Shown one piece after another: positions 16,257 through 23,818 of a DNA stretch of 36,990 nucleotides. The DNA comes from Gemmatimonadota bacterium (GTDB lineage: Bacteria; Gemmatimonadota; Gemmatimonadetes; Longimicrobiales; Gaopeijiaceae). The notes below the pieces were generated by a model. The model saw only the letters and a list, made by a program, of their open reading frames with translations. It was not told the origin of the DNA and searched no databases. Position numbers and translations under genes: made by a program. Position 1 is the first letter of the stretch. The number at the start of each line of letters is the position of its first letter. The DNA lies in assembly GCA_007124095.1 (NCBI GenBank), contig SLFU01000241.1, positions 1 through 36,990 of the forward strand, read 5' to 3'.

Positions 16257-16863
16257 CGGTTGCTCCCGCCGTGGCGCGCAGATGGTCGAGCAGGGCGCTC
16301 GCCTTCTCTTCCAGCTCCGGGATCGTGCCACGATTGTCCAGGACGTGATCCGCGCGCCTCCGCTTCTCCGCGGGGTCGCCCTGACTCGACATGATCCGGC
16401 GTGCCTCGGCGGCGTTCATCCCTCGCCCCTCCACCAGCCGCCGCTTCCGAAGCTCGACCGGGGCGTCCACCACGACCACTACGTCGAACTCTCCCTCCAG
16501 ACCCGCCTCAAAGAGGAGGGGGACCTCGGTCGCCACAAGGGGCTCCCCTTCCCTCCTCCGTTCCGAGAGCCAGCGGCGGCGCAGCTCCGTGATCCGAGGA
16601 TGCGTGATCGCCTCCAATCGCTTCCTGCCCTCGGGGTCGCGAAAGACCCGATCGCGCATCCGGGGACGGTCGAGCGTGCCATCGGGAGCGAGCACCTCGT
16701 CTCCGAACGCCTCTTGGATCTCCCGAAGAGCGGGGCCGCCCGGCCGGACCACCTCCCGGGCCAGCTCGTCGGAGCTCAGGACGGGCACCCCGACCTCACT
16801 CCAGACCCGGGCGACCACCGACTTCCCCGCCGCCACGTTCCCGGTCAGCCCCACCCGGATCAC
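16249..16863 (-). CDS. coaE: Dephospho-CoA kinase
   Basis: Catalyses the last step of coenzyme A synthesis, ATP-dependent phosphorylation of dephospho-CoA. The 204-residue protein has the P-loop GNVAAGKS at 8-15, the SDELAREVVRPGGPA region (31-45), ITHPRI, VPLLFEAGLEGEFDVVVVVDAP and the lid R-x-x-R-x-x motif with ARRIMSSQ, all in standard order. GTG 16863 is the start, overlapping the DedA stop in GTGA. Upstream frame extensions would fall inside the DedA gene. No oddities. Confidence 0.95.
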   Translation of the reverse strand: MIRVGLTGNVAAGKSVVARVWSEVGVPVLSSDELAREVVRPGGPALREIQEAFGDEVLAPDGTLDRPRMRDRVFRDPEGRKRLEAITHPRITELRRRWLSERRREGEPLVATEVPLLFEAGLEGEFDVVVVVDAPVELRKRRLVEGRGMNAAEARRIMSSQGDPAEKRRRADHVLDNRGTIPELEEKASALLDHLRATAGATGE

Positions 16864-17519
16864 GGGAGCTCCCGGGGCCGGGTCGACTCCTCGGGGTACT
16901 CGAGCGGCGCCAGCAAGGCGTCGGCGGCCTCCCTGCGCCGCCGCCTCCTCGCGAGAAGCCAGCTCCCCACGAGGGCGAGGAAGATGATGAGCGCCCATCC
17001 GGTTCCGAGGAGGCCGCTCGCGAGGCGCCAGCTCTCCCCCGCGGCCACCCCGATCCCGGCGTAGAGAGCGATCCAGAGAGCCACCCCCGCAATATCAAAG
17101 GCCAGAAATCGGGGATAGGTCATCCCACTCATCCCCGCGGCCGCCGGCATCAAGGTGCGCACGAAGGACGCGAGGCGGGCCATCGTAACGGAGACGAGAG
17201 GTGGCCGGAGGAGGAGGCCGCGGGCCGCGCCACGGGCCCTCCGGAGCACCCGACCCACCAGCCCGGGGGTGCGCGCGAAGCGGGCCGTCCCCGAACGCCC
17301 GATCCAGAATCCGACAGAATCCCCGACAAGTGCGCCCGATCCCGCTGCGGCCAGCACGGCCCCCCAGGGGAGAAGACCTTCGTGGGCCAGGAAGGCCCCG
17401 AGGGCGAGGCTCACCCCGGCGGGGACCAACAGGCCTGCGGGGACGGAGGTCTCGGCGGCGGCCATCACGAAGAGGAGAAGGGGACCCAAAGCCACGAGGA
17501 CTTCCGGAGATGGCGTCAT
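16860..17519 (-). CDS. DedA/VTT-domain inner-membrane protein
   Basis: 219 residues, DedA family. It has a hydrophobic N-terminal segment, then the re-entrant region ETSVPAGLLVPAG (23-35) and the conserved GDSVGFWIGRSGTARFART (from 66). FVRTLMPAAAGMSGMTYPRFLAFD follows with the family Arg and Gly pattern, and two C-terminal helices precede a basic RRRRR stretch. DedA proteins are polyprenyl-phosphate or phospholipid transporters/scramblases of the inner membrane. The start ATG 17519 overlaps the stop of the upstream pseudopilin-like gene (ATGA). Confidence 0.88.
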   Translation of the reverse strand: MTPSPEVLVALGPLLLFVMAAAETSVPAGLLVPAGVSLALGAFLAHEGLLPWGAVLAAAGSGALVGDSVGFWIGRSGTARFARTPGLVGRVLRRARGAARGLLLRPPLVSVTMARLASFVRTLMPAAAGMSGMTYPRFLAFDIAGVALWIALYAGIGVAAGESWRLASGLLGTGWALIIFLALVGSWLLARRRRRREAADALLAPLEYPEESTRPRELP

Positions 17520-17908
17520 CGGAAGCCGGAGCCCGGTTCCCTCTCCCCCTCCCGGATCAGGTCGTCCTCCGTGTCGAACTCCCCGTCCGGTCCCGCCGAG
17601 ATCACCCGGACGGCGGCTCCGCTCACCTCCATCCGGTAGCGGGTACCCCACGCATCCTGCCTGGAGCTCTCCTGTGGATATCGCGCATTCAGCCAGGCGT
17701 CGAACTCCCCCGGACCCCGCGGCAGCTCCCCCCGGCTCCCCTCGTGGTTCCCGAGGTCCAAGAGGATCCGTTCCATCTGCTGGACGGTCATCCACCGGTA
17801 CCCGGGGTTCAGAATCGGGCGAGTTCGCTCCACGATCACCTCCCGTGATTCCGGGAAGTAGAGCCCCGCCCCGAGGAGTGCGAGAAGCACCAAGAAGAGC
17901 TTTCCCAT
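17516..17908 (-). CDS. Small membrane-anchored protein with GspG-like C-terminal segment
   Basis: 130 residues. A short N-terminal transmembrane or signal segment (3-18) is followed by a polar helical part. The C-terminal stretch around 84-120, QDAWGTRYRMEVSGAA then SAGPDGEFDTEDDL, resembles the C-terminus of type II secretion major pseudopilins (GspG), where DPWG and the S-x-G-x-D-G loop form a Ca2+ site. The classical prepilin cleavage motif (G-F-T-L-I-E) is missing, so this is not a normal pseudopilin. ATG 17908 has GGAGG about 10 nt upstream. No other secretion genes are near. The resemblance is from memory of the motif; function is open. Confidence 0.75.
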   Translation of the reverse strand: MGKLFLVLLALLGAGLYFPESREVIVERTRPILNPGYRWMTVQQMERILLDLGNHEGSRGELPRGPGEFDAWLNARYPQESSRQDAWGTRYRMEVSGAAVRVISAGPDGEFDTEDDLIREGEREPGSGFR

Positions 17909-17927
17909 GGTCCGATCGCCTCCGTGT

Positions 17928-18158
17928 TCAGCCGCCTCCCCGCATACGCCGGGCCCACTTCAGATAACGAGCCATGTCCTCGACGGGCGGCGAATCCACC
18001 TCGTCGCCATAGGCCGTCTCCAGGCGCCACCTCAGGTAGGAGTCGGGAGGGAGAGGCAGGAAGGGGGGGCGCCTGTGCCAGCCCCTGCGCCTGGCGGCCC
18101 AGGCCAGCCCGAGCGCCGCCGGAAGAAGGCCGGGACGACGAACGATGAGTCGCAGCAT
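17928..18158 (-). CDS. Unknown small basic protein (76 aa)
   Basis: First gene of the minus-strand block, ending 19 bp before the pseudopilin-like gene. From ATG 18158 the product is MLRLIVRRPGLLPAALGLAW then an Arg-rich region, PPFLPLPPDSYLRWRLETAYG and a C-terminal MARYLKWARRMRGGG. It is strongly basic with one hydrophobic patch, suggesting membrane-surface binding. An alternative start is TTG 18173, which has a better purine-rich upstream sequence. I recall similar short proteins with PPxxYLRWRLxTAYGD in other bacteria but no assigned function. Confidence 0.6.
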   Translation of the reverse strand: MLRLIVRRPGLLPAALGLAWAARRRGWHRRPPFLPLPPDSYLRWRLETAYGDEVDSPPVEDMARYLKWARRMRGGG

Positions 18159-18342
18159 AGAACGGTAGAAATCCAACCGGCGCCTCTCTTTCCTCGACGT
18201 GACAGGGTTACGTCGCTCCGCCCCGGCGGGACCCGCGAAGGGGTGCGGGGTACCAAACGATGTGCGCCACTCCAGGTGCGCCAATCTAGCATTCGCCACC
18301 CGGTTGCCAGAAGGGCCTCGGAGAATCACCTTCCAAGGATCC

Positions 18343-18822
18343 ATGACCGATTTCAACGCCTTCGTAAGCCCGGAATACCCGGTCCTCCACTCCATCGTCG
18401 GGTCGGAGAGGACGGATCCCGCGATCCCGGCAGGGCACGCGGCGTTCTCCCTCGGGCTCCTCGTGAAGGGCATTCCCTCCTTTCTCGCGACCGTTCCGGT
18501 CGAGGCGAGTCAGGTGGAAGGGGTGGCCGAATCTCTGGACAGCGGAGATGTGCGGGTGGCCGTGGTTGGAATCTCCGTGGACGGGAGCGACCTCCCCACC
18601 GGGGTCGCCACTGCACCGGAGCCGTGGAAAGGGGAGACGGAGGAGAAAGAGCACGACCTCCCCGCAGCCTTCCTCAGCCTCGTCTGTTCGGACGGACGGC
18701 GGATCGGGGTGGCTCGCATCGTCGCCAAGCAGGGCTCCGCCTCGCCCGAGGAGGTCGCCCGTTTCGTGCTGGAACAAATCACCCGGGGCGTACAGATCCC
18801 GGATCTCGCATCGACGCCATGA
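18343..18822 (+). CDS. Unknown soluble protein (159 aa), coupled to SH3/KOW-like protein
   Basis: Not recognised. ATG 18343 ([17 protein letters not shown]) is chosen because the frame upstream looks non-coding; AGGA lies just before it at short spacing. The protein has no signal peptide. It begins with a segment ending in the hydrophobic stretch [20 protein letters not shown], and then alternates beta-like strands ([32 protein letters not shown]) and a C-terminal helix [11 protein letters not shown]. It ends TCGACGCCATGA, where the stop overlaps the start of the next gene by 4 bp, so the two are translationally coupled. It is divergent from the small basic protein gene. Confidence 0.65.
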   Translation: MTDFNAFVSPEYPVLHSIVGSERTDPAIPAGHAAFSLGLLVKGIPSFLATVPVEASQVEGVAESLDSGDVRVAVVGISVDGSDLPTGVATAPEPWKGETEEKEHDLPAAFLSLVCSDGRRIGVARIVAKQGSASPEEVARFVLEQITRGVQIPDLASTP

Positions 18823-19082
18823 AGATTCATCGTTATCCACAGGGCAGCCGCGTCCGGATCAGTCGCGGGAACCGGTTCCCGATCGACGACTCCCTCGTAG
18901 GCCGACTGGGCACCGTGGTTCACCTCAAGCCGAGTCGGGGAGACAAGTACGGGATCCAGCTGGACGGGGAGACCCGGATCCGGGTCTTCGCCGAGGACGA
19001 GCTGGACCCGGAGGTCGTCGCCGGATCTCTCGAAGAGGCCGGAGAACCCGCAGGGGGAAGCGGAAGCGCCTCCCCATCCTGA
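18819..19082 (+). CDS. Small SH3/KOW-like barrel protein (87 aa)
   Basis: Start ATG 18819 overlaps the previous stop (ATGA). The 87 residues begin [18 protein letters not shown] and contain [20 protein letters not shown] then [16 protein letters not shown]. This pattern, a G-T-V turn, a K-Y-G-I-x-L-D-G strand and a final F-x-x-x-E-L, resembles small KOW/SH3-like barrels that bind nucleic acid or act as domain modules. The tail after residue 70 is Glu/Gly/Ser-rich and likely disordered. Role unknown; binding to RNA or DNA is a suggestion from fold resemblance only. Confidence 0.65.
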   Translation: MKIHRYPQGSRVRISRGNRFPIDDSLVGRLGTVVHLKPSRGDKYGIQLDGETRIRVFAEDELDPEVVAGSLEEAGEPAGGSGSASPS

Positions 19083-19102
19083 GTGGGGGGAAGTCCAACC
19101 GG

Positions 19103-21193
19103 ATGCCCAACCGTCTCGCAGAAGAGACCAGCCCCTACCTCCTCCAGCACGCCGAGAACCCGGTGGATTGGTATCCCTGGGGAGAGGAAGCCAACAGGGA
19201 GGCTCGGGAGTCGGGTCGCCCGATCCTCCTTTCCATCGGATACTCCTCGTGTCACTGGTGCCACGTGATGGAGCGGGAGTCCTTCGCGGATCCGTTCATC
19301 GCCCGGACGATGAACGAGCTCTTCGTGAACGTGAAGGTCGACCGCGAGGAACGCCCCGATGTGGACGGGATCTACATGCGAGCCGTCCAGGCCCTCACGG
19401 GCCGAGGAGGATGGCCGCTCACCGTTTTTCTGACTCCCGAAGGGGAGCCCTTTTACGGAGGGACCTACTTCCCTCCCGAGCCCCGGCATGGGATCCCCTC
19501 CTTTTCGCAGATTCTCGAGGCGATTCACCGCGCCTGGGAAGATCGGGGAGACGAGGTCCGAACCGCCGCGTCCGAGATCCGGGACCTTCTGAGGAGATCC
19601 ACCACGGGATCGAGCGGAGATACGGCTGGAGAGGGGGAGTCCCAGGAGCCCAGCATCGACGCAGAGTGGATTCGTGACCTGGCGGGAAGCCTCCTGCAAG
19701 GCCTGGATCCGGTGCATGGAGGATTCGGACGGCCCCCGAAGTTCCCCCAACCGGTAGTCCTCCAGTTCCTCCTCGATTACCACGGCTCCACGAGGGACGG
19801 TTCCGCTCTCGACGCCGTCCTCCTGACCCTTCGGAAGATGGGGCGGGGCGGCATTCGCGACCAGCTCGGGGGGGGATTCCACCGGTACTCGGTGGACGAG
19901 CGCTGGCTCGTTCCACACTTCGAGAAGATGCTCTGCGACAATGCCCTCCTCGCAAGCACCTACCTCCGTGCCTATAAGGTAACCGGGGACGCAGAGCTGG
20001 AACGGATCTGCCGCGAAGTGCTGGGGGACCTCCTCGAGGACTTCCAGGCCCCGGAGGGCGGCTTCTACACGGCGCGGGACGCGGACTCCGAGGGGGAGGA
20101 GGGCCGCTTTTACGTATGGACCGCGGCGGAGGTCGACGAGCTTCTCGGGGAGGAGGAAGGCCGCCTCTTTCGGCGATGCTACGACGTCTCTGCGGGCGGG
20201 AACTTCGAGGGCCGCAACATCCTCCACCTCCCCCACGACCTGGACCGTGTGGCGGGGGAGGAGGAGATCTCCCGTGACGAGCTAGAGAGTCGCCTCGCGA
20301 AAGGCCGGGCGACCCTCGTGTCGGCACGGGCCGGGCGGGAGCATCCCCTCCGGGACGACAAGGTGCTGGCCGGTTGGAACGCCCTGGCCATCCGGAGCCT
20401 TGCCGAAGCCGGAGCTACCTTGAATGAGCCGGCATACGTCGAGGCCGCCCGGAGGGGTGCTGACCGCCTCCTCGCCGTCCTTCGCCCGAACGGGCTCCTC
20501 CTGCACCAGGTCACGCAGGGAAGGGCCCGGATCCCGGGGTTCCTGGAGGATGTGGCGGGGCTCGGCAATGCACTCCTCACCCTCCACGAGACCACTCTGG
20601 AACCGCGCTGGCTCGAGGTGGCGATCGAGCTCGACGAGGAGGTGGAGGACAGGTTCCGGGACCCGGAGACCGACCTCCTCTACGACTCCCCGGAAGACGC
20701 GGAGCCGCTCGTCATTCGACCCCGGGAGCCGATGGACAACCCCATCCCTTCGGGGACCTCCCTCGCCGCCGAGCTCCGAATCCGCCTCGGCCGCATCCTC
20801 GGAGACACCGCACGGGTCGACGCGGCTCGCGCCCTCGTGGCCCGGGAGGCGGCGTCGGCCACCCAGGCCCCTTCCGGATTCGGTCGGCTCCTCAGCGTGG
20901 CCATACGGCTGGCCCATCCCCCCACCGAAGTGGCGATCGTGGGCCCCCGGAAGGATCCGGGGACCCGGGCCCTTCTCCACGAAGTGCACCGCACCTTTCT
21001 TCCCGGAGGGGTGGTGACGGGCCAGGAGCACGCGGACACCTTCCCGGTGCCGACCCCCCTCCTCGCCGGCCGGGGAACCGTGGAGGGGCGGCCGGCCGCC
21101 TACGTCTGCCGACGATTTGCGTGTCGGGCGCCGGTGACGGATCCGGAGGCGCTCCGGGAAGAGCTGCTTCGGCTGGAGCCGGATCCCCCTTGA
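19103..21193 (+). CDS. DUF255 thioredoxin-domain protein (YyaL/SPATA20 family)
   Basis: 696 residues, the usual size. The N-terminal thioredoxin-like domain begins [19 protein letters not shown] and carries the conserved C50-H-W-C53 ([14 protein letters not shown]), then [12 protein letters not shown] and [13 protein letters not shown]. The long C-terminal alpha/alpha barrel is of the glycoside-hydrolase-like toroid kind ([49 protein letters not shown]). The family is widespread in bacteria and animals (human SPATA20) and its reaction is unknown. ATG 19103 is chosen from the family N-terminus; G-rich sequence precedes it. The redox-active cysteines could make it a partner for the CcdA encoded at 9679, but there is no direct evidence. 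Confidence 0.93.
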   Translation: MPNRLAEETSPYLLQHAENPVDWYPWGEEANREARESGRPILLSIGYSSCHWCHVMERESFADPFIARTMNELFVNVKVDREERPDVDGIYMRAVQALTGRGGWPLTVFLTPEGEPFYGGTYFPPEPRHGIPSFSQILEAIHRAWEDRGDEVRTAASEIRDLLRRSTTGSSGDTAGEGESQEPSIDAEWIRDLAGSLLQGLDPVHGGFGRPPKFPQPVVLQFLLDYHGSTRDGSALDAVLLTLRKMGRGGIRDQLGGGFHRYSVDERWLVPHFEKMLCDNALLASTYLRAYKVTGDAELERICREVLGDLLEDFQAPEGGFYTARDADSEGEEGRFYVWTAAEVDELLGEEEGRLFRRCYDVSAGGNFEGRNILHLPHDLDRVAGEEEISRDELESRLAKGRATLVSARAGREHPLRDDKVLAGWNALAIRSLAEAGATLNEPAYVEAARRGADRLLAVLRPNGLLLHQVTQGRARIPGFLEDVAGLGNALLTLHETTLEPRWLEVAIELDEEVEDRFRDPETDLLYDSPEDAEPLVIRPREPMDNPIPSGTSLAAELRIRLGRILGDTARVDAARALVAREAASATQAPSGFGRLLSVAIRLAHPPTEVAIVGPRKDPGTRALLHEVHRTFLPGGVVTGQEHADTFPVPTPLLAGRGTVEGRPAAYVCRRFACRAPVTDPEALREELLRLEPDPP

Positions 21194-21228
21194 GGCCCCG
21201 ACCCCGCTCGAAACAGCGCCTCTCCGGC

Positions 21229-21257
21229 TTGGCCCCTTCACCTGCCCGACCTATCTT
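21229..21257 (+). promoter_or_regulatory. Sigma70-like promoter for the E1 gene
   Basis: TTGGCC, a 17-bp spacer and TATCTT (21252-21257) match a -35/-10 pair reasonably well. The predicted start is near 21264, leaving about 78 nt of leader before the ATG at 21342. It lies in the only sizeable gap on this side of the E1 gene. Confidence 0.5.
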
Positions 21258-21341
21258 GTCCTAGCCGCGCGACCACTCGTATTCCCGGGGAGGCGGCCCC
21301 GAGGCTCCGGCCTCCTCCCGAGCCGCAAACACGGAGATTCG

Positions 21342-23480
21342 ATGGCCACGAGCATCCCCAACGAGACCGCCACCACCCGAGACCTGCACGGTCTCGGGCG
21401 AGAGGATCTCCTCGCGATCTACCGGCTCATGGTGATGTCCCGCACCCTGGACGAACGGGAGATCAGCCTCAAGCGACAGAATCGGATCTACTTTCAGATT
21501 TCGGCGGCGGGCCACGAGGCGATCCAGGTCAGCATCACCAGGCACCTCCGCCCCGGCTCGGACTGGCTCTATTTCTACTACCGGGACCGACCGTTCGCGC
21601 TGGCGATGGGACAGAGTCCCCTCGAGCACCTCCTCCAGGCAGTGGCCGCCGAAGACGATCCGGCCTCGAGGGGACGCCAGATGCCGGCGCATTTCAGCGA
21701 TCCGAAACTCCGGATTGTAAGCACCTCCTCACCCACCGGAACCCAGTACCTGCAGGCAGTCGGAGCGGCCGAAACCGCCTACCGCGCCCAACTCCTCCCC
21801 GAGCTCCGCGAACGGATCGACGACTTTGAGGACGACGAGGTCGTCGTCGTCTGTTCCGGCGAGGGAACCACCTCGGAGGGGGAGTTCTGGGAGGCGCTCA
21901 ATACCGCGTGCAACCTGAAGCTGCCTGTCGTCTTTCTGATCGAAGATAACAAGTACGCGATCTCTGTACCGGTGGAGGTCCAGACCGTCGGCGGGAGCAT
22001 CTCCAAGTTGGTCCGCAGCTTCCCGGATCTCTTCATCGTCGAGTGTGACGGCACGGATGTCCTCGACTCCTACGCGAAGACGGGAGAGGCGATCCGTTAC
22101 TGCCGGGAGGCGCGTGGGCCGGCGCTCGTCCACGCTCATACGGTGCGCCTCAACTCCCACTCGATGTCCGACAACGACCGGCTCTACCGGGCGGCCACCG
22201 AGATCGAGGAGGACGAGGGCAGGGACCCAATTCCCCGGCTACGCGCCCTCCTCCTGGAAGAAGGCCTCGCGGAGGAGGAGGAGCTGGACCGAATTGGGCG
22301 TGTCCTGAAGGAGGAGATCTCGGAGGCGGCCGACGAGGCGCTAACTCACCCACAGCCCGCCCCGGAGACCGCCACCCGGTGGCTGTACTCGGAGGAGGTC
22401 GACCCGACCTCGGAGGCCTTCGACACCGAGGACAACCCGGACCCCCCGGACGACCAGGAATACACGATGGTCGACCTCCTGAACCTCTGTCTGCGCGATG
22501 AGATGGAACGGGACGTCGGGGTACTCTGCTTCGGGGAGGACGTCGCCGACGCCTCCCGTGAGGAGGCCCTGGCCGAAGTGCCCGGAAAAGGTGGCGTCTT
22601 CAAGGTGACCCACGGACTTCAGCGCCGATTTGGGAGCGTCCGCGTCTTCAACTCGCCCCTCGCGGAAGCGAACATCGTGGGACGCGCCATCGGGATGGCG
22701 TCGCGCGGCCTCAAGCCGGTGGTCGAAATCCAGTTCTTCGACTACATCTGGCCTGCGTTCCACCAGATTCGAAACGAGATGGTCACCCTCAGGTATCGCT
22801 CCGGGGGCGGGTGGGCCGCACCCGTCGTGATCCGAGCCCCGTACGGGGGGTACCTCAAGGGCGGGTCGATCTACCACTCTCAGACGGGTGCCTCGATCTT
22901 CGCCCATACTCCGGGAATCCACGTGGTGCTGCCCTCCACCGCCCTCGACGCGAACGGCCTGCTTAGAACGGCAATCCGAAGTGACGACCCGGTTCTCTTC
23001 CTCGAGCACAAGCACCTCTACAGGCAGGTCTACAACAAGGGTCGCTATCCCGGTCCGGACTTCATGATCCCCTTCGGGAAGGCCAAGGTGGTCCGGGAAG
23101 GCGCGGACCTCACCCTCGTGACCTGCGGGGCGCTCGTCAAACGATCGATGGACGCGGCTCGCCGGGCCTGGGAACGCGACGAGATCGACGTCGAGGTCAT
23201 CGACCTCCGGACGATCAGCCCGCTCGACATGGAGACGATCACGCAATCCGTCAAGAAGACGAACCGGGTGATGGTGGTGCACGAGGATCCGATCTCCTTC
23301 GGCCTCGGTGCCGAGGTGGCCGCCCGGATCGCCGACGAGCTCTTCTCCTGGCTGGACGCACCGGTCCGCCGGGTCGCCTCGCAGGACGTCTGGGTGGCCT
23401 ATTCGCCCCAGCTCGAAGAGGCCATCCTGCCGCAGACTTCGGACGTCCTCAAGGCCATCCGGCACCTGGTGGCGTTCTAG
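21342..23480 (+). CDS. Fused E1 alpha/beta subunit of a branched-chain-type 2-oxoacid dehydrogenase
   Basis: 712 residues joining both thiamine-diphosphate E1 chains. The alpha part (about 20-350) has [24 protein letters not shown], the GHExxxV and [11 protein letters not shown] regions, and the ThDP/Mg motif [17 protein letters not shown] (171-187) ending in EDN (201-203). The beta part (from about 370) has [52 protein letters not shown] and the transketolase C-terminal domain with TCGALV and HEDPISFG. It decarboxylates branched-chain or related 2-oxoacids and passes the acyl group to an E2 lipoyl transferase. No E2 or E3 is in the window, so they must be elsewhere. Fusion is known in several phyla. 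Substrate is inferred. Confidence 0.94.
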   Translation: MATSIPNETATTRDLHGLGREDLLAIYRLMVMSRTLDEREISLKRQNRIYFQISAAGHEAIQVSITRHLRPGSDWLYFYYRDRPFALAMGQSPLEHLLQAVAAEDDPASRGRQMPAHFSDPKLRIVSTSSPTGTQYLQAVGAAETAYRAQLLPELRERIDDFEDDEVVVVCSGEGTTSEGEFWEALNTACNLKLPVVFLIEDNKYAISVPVEVQTVGGSISKLVRSFPDLFIVECDGTDVLDSYAKTGEAIRYCREARGPALVHAHTVRLNSHSMSDNDRLYRAATEIEEDEGRDPIPRLRALLLEEGLAEEEELDRIGRVLKEEISEAADEALTHPQPAPETATRWLYSEEVDPTSEAFDTEDNPDPPDDQEYTMVDLLNLCLRDEMERDVGVLCFGEDVADASREEALAEVPGKGGVFKVTHGLQRRFGSVRVFNSPLAEANIVGRAIGMASRGLKPVVEIQFFDYIWPAFHQIRNEMVTLRYRSGGGWAAPVVIRAPYGGYLKGGSIYHSQTGASIFAHTPGIHVVLPSTALDANGLLRTAIRSDDPVLFLEHKHLYRQVYNKGRYPGPDFMIPFGKAKVVREGADLTLVTCGALVKRSMDAARRAWERDEIDVEVIDLRTISPLDMETITQSVKKTNRVMVVHEDPISFGLGAEVAARIADELFSWLDAPVRRVASQDVWVAYSPQLEEAILPQTSDVLKAIRHLVAF

Positions 23481-23537
23481 GAGCTACTCCGCCTCCTGGC
23501 CCGGGTGGAGCCCTTCCACGTATACGGGCCAGGGTGG

Positions 23538-23645
23538 AGGGAGGGAGGGAGGGGTCTTCCGTCCTCCCGCGCTGGGTCCTCGGCGGGCCGGGCGCGCCCG
23601 TTTTTCGCTCCCAGAAGGTCGGACGGAAGACCCCCTCCCTCCGCC
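23538..23645. repeat. Long inverted repeat with inner stem and T-run
   Basis: The left arm ends GGGTCTTCCGTCC (to 23564) and the right arm begins GGACGGAAGACCC (from 23621). The two pair over about 20 bp into the flanking GGAGGG/CCCTCC runs with one unpaired G. The loop holds a smaller stem (CTGGG near 23573, CCCAG near 23610) and CGGGCGCGCCCG directly followed by TTTTT at about 23588-23604. The latter could end E1 transcription on the plus strand. Confidence 0.55.
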
Positions 23646-23736
23646 CACCACCCCCTTCGCGGCCTCCAGGTCAGGGGCTTCCGTTCTGGATGTAACTGCT
23701 GGTTTGCTGGCCGCTCGCCCCTCAAGTGGACAGGAT

Positions 23737-23769
23737 AAAAAAAGCGGGGGCCTCCGAAGAGGCCCCCGC
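23737..23769 (-). terminator. Intrinsic terminator of the repeat-lipoprotein gene
   Basis: Perfect 11-bp stem GCGGGGGCCTC (23744-23754) with a 4-nt loop and GAGGCCCCCGC (23759-23769). Read on the minus strand it is followed by seven T (23743-23737). It begins 50 bp after the stop of the lipoprotein gene. Confidence 0.92.
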
Positions 23770-23818
23770 CGTCCTGATTGCTGCTTCGAGCTGAAAGGCT
23801 CTCAGCTCATTTCCCCGA

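Larger units (their letters stand above)
23481..23818. other. 338-bp gene-free region between E1 and the repeat lipoprotein
   Basis: Between two convergent genes. Besides the inverted repeat at 23538-23645 and the terminator at 23737-23769 it holds C/T-rich sequence without a supported gene. Short open frames here use poor codons and have no ribosome binding sites. Confidence 0.8.

Noticed and set aside
18262-18283. Operator made of two GTGCGCCA boxes
   Set aside because: An 8-bp direct repeat with 6-bp gap between divergent genes is visible, but it is too short in GC-rich DNA to claim as a site.
18920-20236. 438-codon minus-strand frame
   Set aside because: Antisense to the DUF255 gene with its CHWC motif.
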